Below are positions 1 to 6,538 of a stretch of DNA of 7,564 nt, one piece after another (the stretch's first letter is position 1; each line of letters begins with the position of its first letter). Below the pieces are notes generated by a model. That model made no database searches. It was not told the origin of the DNA and worked only from the letters and a program-made list of their open reading frames with translations. Source of the stretch: Methanosarcinales archaeon (lineage in GTDB: Archaea > Halobacteriota > Syntropharchaeia > Alkanophagales > Methanospirareceae). Both the position numbers and the translations under genes were made by a program. The stretch lies in assembly GCA_009618475.1 (NCBI GenBank), contig WJOV01000147.1, positions 1-7,564 of the forward strand. Direction: 5' to 3'.

Positions 1-114
1 ATGGGCGTGTTTGAGCGGGAAGAGAAAGGCGAGGATTTACCGTTAATAACCGGCTTTTACAACGTTTTTCAGGAAACGCTGATAGGGAGTTTGACGAAAG
101 GAGAGATTTGTTGA
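1..114 (+). pseudogene. Frameshifted upstream part of the type ISP/IIG restriction-modification gene (5' end outside the window)
   Basis: Frame 1 is open from the window edge to a TGA at 112-114 and reads ...LITGFYNVFQETLIGSLTKGEIC. The frame of the main CDS, read upstream of its first ATG, gives VDLYAQTITYGLFAAKT. Together these form the continuous block LTK-(4 residues)-DLYAQTxxYGLFAA, which I recognise as the stretch just before the methyltransferase domain of type ISP-like R-M enzymes. The reading frame therefore moves by +1 between about 97 and 112; an extra base in AAAGGAGAGATTT is the simplest explanation. The ATG at position 1 is not a credible gene start, because the protein clearly continues upstream. 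Either the gene carries an inactivating indel or the assembly has an error here. I cannot tell which. Confidence 0.72.
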
Positions 115-160
115 CTTATATGCTCAAACCATCACTTACGGGCTGTTCGCAGCTAAGACG

Positions 161-2509
161 ATGGCGAAAGAGCAGGAAATTGACAAGGATAGTGCATGGC
201 GATTTATCCCCGGAAAAGTGCCTTTGCTCAAGGACGTATTCTATTCCTTCAGCGGTCCAAATACTCCGGAGTCGTTAAGCGGACCTGTTGATGACATCCT
301 GAGAGTGTTAAATAAGACGGATATTTCAGCTATTTACGAGGAGTCGTTCCGTCAAAAGAAAGACCCGGTGATTCATTTTTACGAGACTTTCCTCAACGCG
401 TATAATCCGGAAGAGAGGGGAAAGCTGGGCGTTTACTATACTCCGGTACCCGTGGTTTCTTATATCGTGAGGTCAATCCACATATTGCTAAAGCGTAAAT
501 TTAAAAAGACTAAAGGGCTGGCAGAGGAAGATGTGACGCTTCTTGACCCCGCTGCTGGCACTTTGACTTTTATAATTCGTGCTATCAGAGAGGCGTTAAG
601 TGAATTGAAAGAATCTCATTCAGGGCTCGTTCCCTTACAAATAGAAAATCATATTCTACCGAATTACTTTGCTTTTGAACTTCTCATCGTTCCTTACATA
701 ATCGGGCATCTCAGAGCGGCTATGGTCCTGGAAAGGGAGTTTGATTATAAATTAAAGGAAAATGAACGGTTTCGGTTTTATCTTACAAATAGCCTGGAGA
801 TGAGAGAGCCGAAGCAAGCGTTGCTGCTTCCTGAGCTTACTGAAGAAGGAAAAGAGGCAAAAAGGGTGAAGGGGGAGGTGTCTATTCTGGTTGTGCTGGG
901 GAATCCTCCTTATTCCGTGAGTTCGGAGAACAAGTCGGAGTTTATCGAGAATTTGATGGAGGATTACAAGAAGGACGTGAGGAAAGAAAAGAATATCCAA
1001 CCTCTTTCTGACGATTACATAAAGTTCATCAGGTTTGCACACTGGAAGATAGACCAAACAGGTAAAGGAGTCGTGGGGTTTATCTCTAATAACTCGTATC
1101 TTTCGGGGATAATCCATCGAGGGATGCGAAAGGAACTGCTTAAAACTTTTGGCGAGATTTATATCTTGAATTTGCATGGGTCATCGAGAATAGGAGAGAA
1201 AACGCCAGAAGGCGGCAAGGATGAGAATGTTTTTGATATTCAGCAAGGAGTGGCAATTGCGATTTACGTCAAGTTAGAGAAGCCGCTTAAGAAAAAGAAA
1301 GTTTATTATGCGGACGTTTGGGGATTGAGAAAAGAGAAATACAAATATCTTCGCAAGAATGATGTAACGAGCACGGATTGGCAGGAACTCGAGCCAAAAG
1401 AGCCTTATTATTTCTTTGTGCCAAAAGATTTCGCATTGCAGGAGGAGTATGAGAAGTTCTGGAAGGTGACTGATATTTTTAAGGTGTGGTCGAGTGGGGT
1501 GAAGACTAGAATGGACAAATTTATGGTTGCTTTTTCTAAAGAAGAGTTATTTCAGCGTTTGAAGATCTTTGTTGGAAATCTCTCGGATGAGATAGTCAGT
1601 GGGTCCCTGAGAATAAAGGACACAAAGTACTGGAGTATCAAGAAGGCAAGAGAGGAAGTTCGTAAGGTTGATTTCGGAAGCAAAATAGTACCTTACGCTT
1701 ACCGCCCTTTTGGCAACCAATTTGTTTTCTATTTTCCGAATATTATTGAAAGAGGAGATGCGAGGGAACCGTTAATGAAGCACTTTTTGAAAGAAAATGT
1801 CGCTCTTGTCTCAACGAGGATATTATCACAGCCACCTTTTAAGCATGTGTTTGTTTCAGACTCTATCTCAGATATGTGTTTGATTTCAATAAAGACCAAA
1901 GAGGCTTCGTACTACTTCCCTCTCTATCTCTACCCTGACAAACCCAAGGGAGAAACAGAACGCACCTCGAACTTCACTGCCGAGTTTTTACAAGCCGTAA
2001 AAGAAGCATTAGGCACAGAGCCAACGCCAGAAGAGACTTTTTATTACATCTACGCCGTTCTTTACTCGCCTACTTACCGCAAACGCTACGAGGAATTTCT
2101 GAAGATAGATTTTCCTCGGGTTCCGTTGCTGAAGGATTATGAGAAGTTCAAGAAACTGAGCGAACTTGGTAAGGAATTGGTAGAACTTCATTTGCTCAAA
2201 CATCCCGCGCTTCAAGAAGGAGATAGAGAAATAGGATTTCCAAAGAGTGGCTCGAATAAGGTGGAGAAGGTGAAGTATGATGAGAAAACGGAGAGAGTTT
2301 ATTTCAATAAAGAGCAGTATTTTGAGGGCATTTCTAAAGAGGTGTGGGATTATCGAATCGGTGCTTATCAGGTAGCAGAGAAGTATTTGAAGGATAGGAA
2401 AGGGCGAGAATTGTCTATGGGGGAGATTGAGCATTATATGAAGGTGGTGAAGGCGATTGAAAGGACGATTGAGGTGCAAGGGAGGGTGGATGAGGTTTTA
2501 AAAAATTGA
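161..2509 (+). CDS. Type ISP/IIG-like restriction-modification enzyme, methyltransferase and specificity part (N6-adenine DNA methylase)
   Basis: Bifunctional restriction-modification protein that would methylate adenine in a specific site using S-adenosylmethionine and, in intact relatives, cleave unmodified DNA through a separate N-terminal nuclease or translocase region. Seen from the ATG at 161 (782 residues): GVYYTP at 90-95; SAM-binding motif I LLDPAAGTLTF at 127-137, where a Leu replaces the usual second Gly of DPxxGxGxF; catalytic motif IV NPPY at 248-251; the conserved GGKDENVFDIQQGVAI block near 350-365; and a C-terminal target-recognition region with YRPFGNQFVFYF and FPLYLYPD, typical of the type ISP specificity domain. 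The ATG at 161 lacks a Shine-Dalgarno sequence, and family homology continues upstream of it, so it is only the first Met after a frameshift, not the native start. The NTPase gene follows 34 bp downstream. The methylase and specificity parts look intact; any nuclease domain would lie left of the window. Confidence 0.88.
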   Translation: MAKEQEIDKDSAWRFIPGKVPLLKDVFYSFSGPNTPESLSGPVDDILRVLNKTDISAIYEESFRQKKDPVIHFYETFLNAYNPEERGKLGVYYTPVPVVSYIVRSIHILLKRKFKKTKGLAEEDVTLLDPAAGTLTFIIRAIREALSELKESHSGLVPLQIENHILPNYFAFELLIVPYIIGHLRAAMVLEREFDYKLKENERFRFYLTNSLEMREPKQALLLPELTEEGKEAKRVKGEVSILVVLGNPPYSVSSENKSEFIENLMEDYKKDVRKEKNIQPLSDDYIKFIRFAHWKIDQTGKGVVGFISNNSYLSGIIHRGMRKELLKTFGEIYILNLHGSSRIGEKTPEGGKDENVFDIQQGVAIAIYVKLEKPLKKKKVYYADVWGLRKEKYKYLRKNDVTSTDWQELEPKEPYYFFVPKDFALQEEYEKFWKVTDIFKVWSSGVKTRMDKFMVAFSKEELFQRLKIFVGNLSDEIVSGSLRIKDTKYWSIKKAREEVRKVDFGSKIVPYAYRPFGNQFVFYFPNIIERGDAREPLMKHFLKENVALVSTRILSQPPFKHVFVSDSISDMCLISIKTKEASYYFPLYLYPDKPKGETERTSNFTAEFLQAVKEALGTEPTPEETFYYIYAVLYSPTYRKRYEEFLKIDFPRVPLLKDYEKFKKLSELGKELVELHLLKHPALQEGDREIGFPKSGSNKVEKVKYDEKTERVYFNKEQYFEGISKEVWDYRIGAYQVAEKYLKDRKGRELSMGEIEHYMKVVKAIERTIEVQGRVDEVLKN

Positions 2510-2531
2510 ACTTTTTATTGAGAAGGAAGAC

Positions 2532-2538
2532 AAAAGGA
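2532..2538 (+). promoter_or_regulatory. Ribosome binding site for the NTPase gene
   Basis: AAAAGGA lies 5 nt before GTG 2544; a second AAGGA occurs at 2523-2527. No ATG, GTG or TTG occurs in frame between the upstream in-frame stop at 2499 and 2544, so this site decides the start. The ATG at 2542 is in another frame and is followed at once by TGA. Confidence 0.55.
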
Positions 2539-2543
2539 TATAT

Positions 2544-5318
2544 GTGAAAAAATATATTGTTAGGGGTTGTGAAGATGCCGTAACCAAGGCATTGAACGAG
2601 CACGGCTTGGCGTGCATCCTTGGCATACCTGGCGTCGGAAAGACGGCTACCGCAAGATATATCGCTTTGAAGAGGAGGAAGCAAGGGTTTATTCCAATCA
2701 TATTGACCTCTGCTGACACTGACATTACACTGAAAGACCGGTTAATTGAGTTCGCTGATGAAAGAGGAGATAAACACACAGTCCTTCAAATTCCAATTGC
2801 TGCTTACAATAAAATAGATAACGATTTAGCGAAAAGCATAGCAGAGGCGATTGCAAAGGTTGTGAATGCCACGTTGGAAGATAAAATTCTGGAAAATGTT
2901 TCCAGAATTACAGAAAAGAGTGATTTAGTGAAAAAATTTGCTGATGTTATTAAAGGGGTAGGAAAGAAATTGGATATTCCAAGAGAAATTGTTGAAAATG
3001 CTAAAAGCACATTAAAGGAAGTTTCAAATTTTGTAGATATTGAAGAGTTTGTCAAATATGGTGCGGATTTCTGCTCATGCTTTTTGCTCGGTGTGGACGT
3101 CGTGAAATTAGCAGAGAAGTTGAAGGGAAAAGGCGGGGTGCTTAAACTGAAAAAGAAGATTGTTGTCATAATTGATGACCTGGCAGATTTCAAATTCGGT
3201 GATGGCGCTGCCTTGCTCAGACTCGAGGACTGGCTGATAAAAAACGGTGCGAAAGTTCTACTCATTAGACGGATAAATCTTGAGGAAGAGTTCATGGGAA
3301 TTTCAAAAGAAACAAACGATTCTTATGTTAGATATACCAACAAAATCCTTGCGGGTTCGAGAGATGCGAGAGTATTTGAGGGTAAAAGGCAAGTAGTTTT
3401 TATGGCTACACCAGATTTTGACACTTTTAAGGAGATAATTGAAGCGAATGTTGAAGAAAGACTCAAACCTGAAGACATTGGGAGTTTATTTCAAGTCTCT
3501 GGAGGATTGCCTACGCTTGCAATTTTAATGCAAGACATCGGTGTTAAATACGGCGAGGAGACAGAGATAGACATTTATTCTTCATTAGAAGAAGCCAAAA
3601 CAGATGTGGAGAAAGCAAGAGCAACACTGAATGTCATCCGGAACGGTATTAGAAGTGTTTATGAAGAGGCAAAGAGGGCGAATCTTGCTCTCCTTGCCTT
3701 GTTCGTTCAACCTACTGCCTGTGAAGAACTTGAAACATTATGCAAGAGCAGCGAAATTGAGAAAGTCTTTGGGCGGTTGAATTGTAGTCAAAACCTCGAC
3801 AGCAACAAGCAAATTGTTAAAATCCGTAAAGAGGCGTGGGTTGATGGTAAAAGGAAATACTACGAATTGAACGATAATTGGATGCACATGCGCCTATTTC
3901 TGGATGTTTTGTGCGATAAGGAAGAAGGGGTGAGGCGAGAAGTTGAAACCGTCAGAAGCACTCTTCTTGATATTATGAGTGAGGCTTCGGAAAAAGCAGC
4001 GTGGACTGGGAGAATGCTCCTTTGCGCTTTGAATAATATAGAAAGGCTGAAAGACCAAGCGGACGATAACACCATGAGACAAGCATTATATTGGGGAGAG
4101 TATGCTTTAGTTCACTACCCAAAATGGGGATTTGAGTTCGTGCCCACAGTTCTTGAACTTGCTGTAAAAATAGAAAGTGATGAATTGCTTGCTTCCTCTT
4201 ACGCATCTGTAATGGTTGAAAGGTGTAGATTGATGAATTATCCTTTAGAAGAGGTAAACGAAATCGTGGTAAGTGCGGAAGATTTAATGCGTAATCGGAG
4301 TGAAAATCCTGCTGCTCTGGCTTATCGTGCCATTATTTATTCTTCTATTGCAAAAATGTTGATGCAATATGGTGAAAAAGAAAGAGCAATTCTATACATG
4401 GAGAAATCAGAGCGAGTGTTATCTTCAATAAGTGATATAAAAGTGAGGGATATTGCAAAGATTTTTGTTTGGCGGGACAAATCAGAATTTTATTCTTATG
4501 GTTCATTAAACGATGCGTGGCATTGGACGGAAAATGTGATTTCGCAGATTGAAAAAATCAGAGAAAAAAGGAATGATTACACATCAAACACTTTTGTATG
4601 CGGTTATTTCAAACTTTTTGGTGAAAATATAGATAATAAAAAATTTGAAGAACAACTTGTTGTAGAGTATAGATATGCAAAATTACTAATTGGCGATATC
4701 TTCAGGGGTTTTGGCTGGTTAGAAGATGCAGAAGAAGCTTTAAAAGATGCGTTGGAACATTCTAAATATATCGGGGATGAACTTGAATCCCAGATTAAGA
4801 TAGAGAAGATAAAGGTGATCAGGGATTTTGAGTTTGAAGCTTTTGAGGATTTGTATAAGCAAATGAAAGAGCATGAAATTGAACTGCCTCCTGAGCATAT
4901 CGCGGCATTCTATGCGGAATATATGCTTTCTTGTATGCTTTTAGGGAGAGAGCTGGAAGAGGAGGAAATGAGAGAAGCGATGGAGCACGTCAAAACGAAT
5001 TTAATAGCTCATGCACTGCTTCTTGGCGCAGCTCACAAGATTTTCGGAAGATTTGACCGAGAGGAAGTATTGAATGCCCTTGAAATGCTTAAAACGGAAC
5101 TGAGAGATTTCAGCACTGCGAAATTTGCGTCTGTATTGAAGAAGCTGATAGAAAATGAAAGAGAAAGAGCTTTTGAGGTTGCAAAAGTGGCTGTTTCCGG
5201 CACCGCTCAGGGTCCTCTTTTTAGAAGGCTTTTCGCGGAGCTTGCGGATGGCATTCAAAGAGGAGATGATGAGGTGACAAACAAAGCATTGGTTAAGCTG
5301 TTCTATTTGCATGTTTAG
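2544..5318 (+). CDS. STAND/AAA-type P-loop NTPase with long helical-repeat (TPR-like) C-terminus
   Basis: Large 924-residue ATPase, GTG start, no signal peptide or clear membrane span, so probably cytoplasmic. Walker A GIPGVGKT is at 27-34, only 26 residues from the N-terminus. Walker B KIVVIIDDLADF is at 205-216, with the acidic pair D211-D212. A GGLP motif at 320-323, within FQVSGGLPTLAILMQ, resembles the GxP motif of STAND ATPases. About 170 residues separate Walker A and B, more than in a minimal domain; they include a charged helical stretch at about 93-200. Residues ~460-920 are almost wholly alpha-helical. TPR-like pairs are visible at about 590-630 and 707-745 (AKLLIGDIFRGFGWLEDAEEALKDALEHS). 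In STAND proteins such tails usually sense a ligand while the ATPase oligomerises. No nuclease, TIR, protease or other effector domain is recognisable. The position 34 bp after an R-M gene suggests an anti-phage or regulatory role, but this is inference; a transcriptional-regulator ATPase is the alternative. Confidence 0.82.
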   Translation: MKKYIVRGCEDAVTKALNEHGLACILGIPGVGKTATARYIALKRRKQGFIPIILTSADTDITLKDRLIEFADERGDKHTVLQIPIAAYNKIDNDLAKSIAEAIAKVVNATLEDKILENVSRITEKSDLVKKFADVIKGVGKKLDIPREIVENAKSTLKEVSNFVDIEEFVKYGADFCSCFLLGVDVVKLAEKLKGKGGVLKLKKKIVVIIDDLADFKFGDGAALLRLEDWLIKNGAKVLLIRRINLEEEFMGISKETNDSYVRYTNKILAGSRDARVFEGKRQVVFMATPDFDTFKEIIEANVEERLKPEDIGSLFQVSGGLPTLAILMQDIGVKYGEETEIDIYSSLEEAKTDVEKARATLNVIRNGIRSVYEEAKRANLALLALFVQPTACEELETLCKSSEIEKVFGRLNCSQNLDSNKQIVKIRKEAWVDGKRKYYELNDNWMHMRLFLDVLCDKEEGVRREVETVRSTLLDIMSEASEKAAWTGRMLLCALNNIERLKDQADDNTMRQALYWGEYALVHYPKWGFEFVPTVLELAVKIESDELLASSYASVMVERCRLMNYPLEEVNEIVVSAEDLMRNRSENPAALAYRAIIYSSIAKMLMQYGEKERAILYMEKSERVLSSISDIKVRDIAKIFVWRDKSEFYSYGSLNDAWHWTENVISQIEKIREKRNDYTSNTFVCGYFKLFGENIDNKKFEEQLVVEYRYAKLLIGDIFRGFGWLEDAEEALKDALEHSKYIGDELESQIKIEKIKVIRDFEFEAFEDLYKQMKEHEIELPPEHIAAFYAEYMLSCMLLGRELEEEEMREAMEHVKTNLIAHALLLGAAHKIFGRFDREEVLNALEMLKTELRDFSTAKFASVLKKLIENERERAFEVAKVAVSGTAQGPLFRRLFAELADGIQRGDDEVTNKALVKLFYLHV

Positions 5319-5375
5319 CAGCCTTAGAGTAATTACGCTGCAACCCTTGCTGAAGAGCACCAAGCAAAAGAGAAC

Positions 5376-5394
5376 TCAAAGAATGCCTCTTTGA
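5376..5394. terminator. Small hairpin between convergent genes, possible bidirectional terminator
   Basis: TCAAAGA-ATGCC-TCTTTGA forms a perfect 7-bp stem with a 5-nt loop in the 87-bp gap between the NTPase stop and the DUF2283 stop. The stem is AT-rich and no long T tract follows it directly, so termination is only a suggestion from its position. Nothing else was recognised in this gap. Confidence 0.25.
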
Positions 5395-5405
5395 AGGCTT
5401 GCTTT

Positions 5406-5609
5406 TCATCTGAGACTAACAGAAATCGGCTCTCGTTCTTTCAATGCACTCACCTTAAGGATGGAAAACCCAATGACATTTCCTTCATCATCAACTTTTT
5501 CCATCACCGCATCGTTTTCCGTCTCTCTGAAATAACCCGTTTTTCGCTCAAAAACGACTTCAAGGAAATCCCCTTCGCTGTCATACCAAACTTTTATTTC
5601 TTTTCCCAT
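5406..5609 (-). CDS. DUF2283 family small protein
   Basis: 67-residue protein with the DUF2283 signature: an N-terminal KVWYDSEGDFLEV strand pair, then GYFRETENDAVMEKVDDEGNVIGFSIL and a closing VSAL motif near residues 53-56. The length is normal for the family. I chose ATG 5609 because a strong Shine-Dalgarno GGGAGG sits 9 nt upstream and conserved family residues begin right after it. The reading frame stays open upstream to an ATG at 5669, but those 20 residues do not look like the family. Function is unknown. DUF2283 proteins are scattered through archaea and bacteria, and I recall that some have been proposed as antitoxin-like partners of small toxins. No such partner is recognisable beside this one. 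It converges on the NTPase gene and lies 130 bp downstream of the RHH-like gene on the same strand. Confidence 0.85.
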   Translation of the reverse strand: MGKEIKVWYDSEGDFLEVVFERKTGYFRETENDAVMEKVDDEGNVIGFSILKVSALKEREPISVSLR

Positions 5610-5618
5610 AATGTCTCG

Positions 5619-5624
5619 CCTCCC
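5619..5624 (-). promoter_or_regulatory. Strong Shine-Dalgarno for the DUF2283 gene
   Basis: GGGAGG on the - strand, followed by 9 nt and ATG 5609. It supports 5609 over the upstream ATG at 5669 as the start. Confidence 0.7.
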
Positions 5625-5706
5625 TTCACCGTATTTTTCATTCACACACTCATTGTAAGGTATAAGCACTATTTATTCTTTGGTCGTGTTTCAATATCCG
5701 TCAAAA

Positions 5707-5714
5707 TTTATATC
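5707..5714 (-). promoter_or_regulatory. Candidate archaeal TATA box for the DUF2283 gene
   Basis: GATATAAA on the - strand lies in the 130-bp intergenic gap. A transcript starting about 26 bp downstream would have a leader of roughly 75 nt containing the Shine-Dalgarno. A second AT-rich box (AATAAATA, about 5670-5680) lies closer to the gene and is equally possible. The rest of the gap holds nothing I recognise. Confidence 0.3.
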
Positions 5715-5739
5715 AATAAAATGCAAAATCAATCGTCTG

Positions 5740-6141
5740 TCATTTTATCCCCTTTCTGTAATTCCGAATTAACCGTGAAATTAGTTCGTTTACACTGCAC
5801 CCCACACTTTCAGCTAACTCGTTCAATTTTTTATAGTTTGCCGTTGTGATACTTCGGTCCAGAACTTTTACGCTGCCATCATTCCAATGTAATACTTTCC
5901 TGCCATCTAATATGAACCGCTCCGGGTATTCATTCGCCGCCATCCCCTTCGCTTGATTCCACGCCTCGTTAATATCTCGTGTTGTGCACATCTGACCAAT
6001 TAACCCTAAATTAGCAACCACGCAATCCTTCAAGTTAGTAGTTCCCGGAGGTAGCTGCGAGAGTGCATCTAACATCATGTTAGCTAATTTATTCTTTGAT
6101 ACACCGAGACCAAAACCCTCTCGTTTCATTCGACCAAACAT
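5740..6141 (-). CDS. Uncharacterised protein with C-terminal ribbon-helix-helix-like segment, possible transcription regulator or antitoxin
   Basis: 133 residues, start ATG 6141, supported by an AAGGAGG Shine-Dalgarno that ends 5 nt upstream. I do not recognise the first ~90 residues, which are mixed helical with CVVANLGLIGQMC near 40-52. Residues ~91-130 match the pattern of ribbon-helix-helix (CopG/Arc/MetJ) DNA-binding domains: a short basic strand SVKVLDRSIT, then helix TANYKKLNELAESVG, a small turn with C-S, and a second helix VNELISRLIRNYRKG. Such domains dimerise through the strand, which contacts the DNA major groove; many are antitoxins or autoregulators. A C-terminal rather than N-terminal RHH is less usual. 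The gene overlaps the upstream nuclease-fragment gene by 16 bp, so the two are probably co-transcribed and may be translationally coupled. The RHH assignment comes from pattern reading only and is not certain. Confidence 0.7.
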   Translation of the reverse strand: MFGRMKREGFGLGVSKNKLANMMLDALSQLPPGTTNLKDCVVANLGLIGQMCTTRDINEAWNQAKGMAANEYPERFILDGRKVLHWNDGSVKVLDRSITTANYKKLNELAESVGCSVNELISRLIRNYRKGIK

Positions 6142-6533
6142 TTTGTCCTCCTTTCCCCTAATTCTTTTGCTTGTTTAAAAAGTGCATACCGCCTCAGTTG
6201 ATAGGACGGGCTAACGTCCTCTTTTATGTTCACCGCGGGTTTCTTCGCTTCGACAAAGAACTTCCTTTGACCGCCAATTCTGAAACTGTAATCCGGTGCT
6301 CGTGTCGAACCTCCCACCTTTATCGTATCCTCCAGAACAACCTCCTTGTATTGCTCCGCATAGCCTTGTTTATTGCTCACGTCCCAGCCCAGCGCTTCAA
6401 AGAACGGGTCAATGAATTCTCGTCTTACCTGTGCTTCGTTATATGCCGATTTCTTATACACGTCAAGATTATACCGGAATCGCTCAACGAGTTCTCCAAA
6501 CGTTTGTTTTGCTTGTTCTTTTGTGTAAGTCAT
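6126..6533 (-). CDS. Truncated N-terminal PD-(D/E)XK nuclease fragment of an Eco57I/type IIG-like restriction-modification enzyme
   Basis: 135 residues. Residues 1-117 look like the N-terminus of ~1000-residue Eco57I-type R-M proteins: NEAQVRREFIDPFFEALGWDV at 32-52, then the PD-(D/E)XK core APD...FFVEAKK with P80-D81 and E95-A-K97, then NIKEDVSPSYQLRRYA at 102-117. E33 or E39 may supply the upstream acidic residue. In the full-length family I expect a block like WSAKLPLSILTDFEEF next; instead an unrelated tail of 18 residues runs to a stop inside the start of the next gene. The whole methyltransferase and specificity portion is missing. The nuclease residues themselves are all present, so a small active nuclease cannot be ruled out, but a degraded remnant is more likely. 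It is not obviously the missing N-terminus of the left-hand R-M gene, which seems to belong to a different branch. The start has no Shine-Dalgarno and fits a leaderless transcript. Confidence 0.75.
   Translation of the reverse strand: MTYTKEQAKQTFGELVERFRYNLDVYKKSAYNEAQVRREFIDPFFEALGWDVSNKQGYAEQYKEVVLEDTIKVGGSTRAPDYSFRIGGQRKFFVEAKKPAVNIKEDVSPSYQLRRYALFKQAKELGERRTKCLVE
6147..6153 (-). promoter_or_regulatory. Strong Shine-Dalgarno for the RHH-like gene
   Basis: AAGGAGG on the - strand, 5 nt before ATG 6141. It lies inside the 3' end of the nuclease-fragment gene, which is consistent with coupled translation of the pair. Confidence 0.7.
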
Positions 6534-6538
6534 CTGCC

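Noticed and set aside
752..1177. 141-residue open frame on the - strand inside the R-M gene
   Set aside because: It lies antisense to the methylase motifs, including NPPY, and has low-complexity composition; it is a shadow of the real gene.
1915..2110. Segment of the R-M gene richer in CGC and C-ending codons, a possible recombined specificity block
   Set aside because: CGC arginine codons also occur elsewhere in the gene (for example near 1350 and 1700), so the shift is too weak to call by eye.
2009..3295. Several - strand open frames antisense to the R-M 3' end and the NTPase 5' half
   Set aside because: Serine-, phenylalanine- and leucine-rich translations with no family look, opposite clearly recognised coding sequence.
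5610..5669. Longer DUF2283 start at ATG 5669
   Set aside because: The extra 20 residues are unlike the family, and the strong Shine-Dalgarno points to ATG 5609.
5391..5849. 152-residue + strand open frame
   Set aside because: It covers the DUF2283 gene and the end of the RHH-like gene, both of which are recognisable with strong ribosome binding sites on the other strand.
6126..6533. Idea that the nuclease fragment is the missing N-terminus of the left-hand R-M gene, moved by inversion
   Set aside because: The left gene's pre-methylase block (LTK...DLYAQTITYGLFAA) belongs to a branch with a different N-terminus, and no matching junction sequence was seen at either end.
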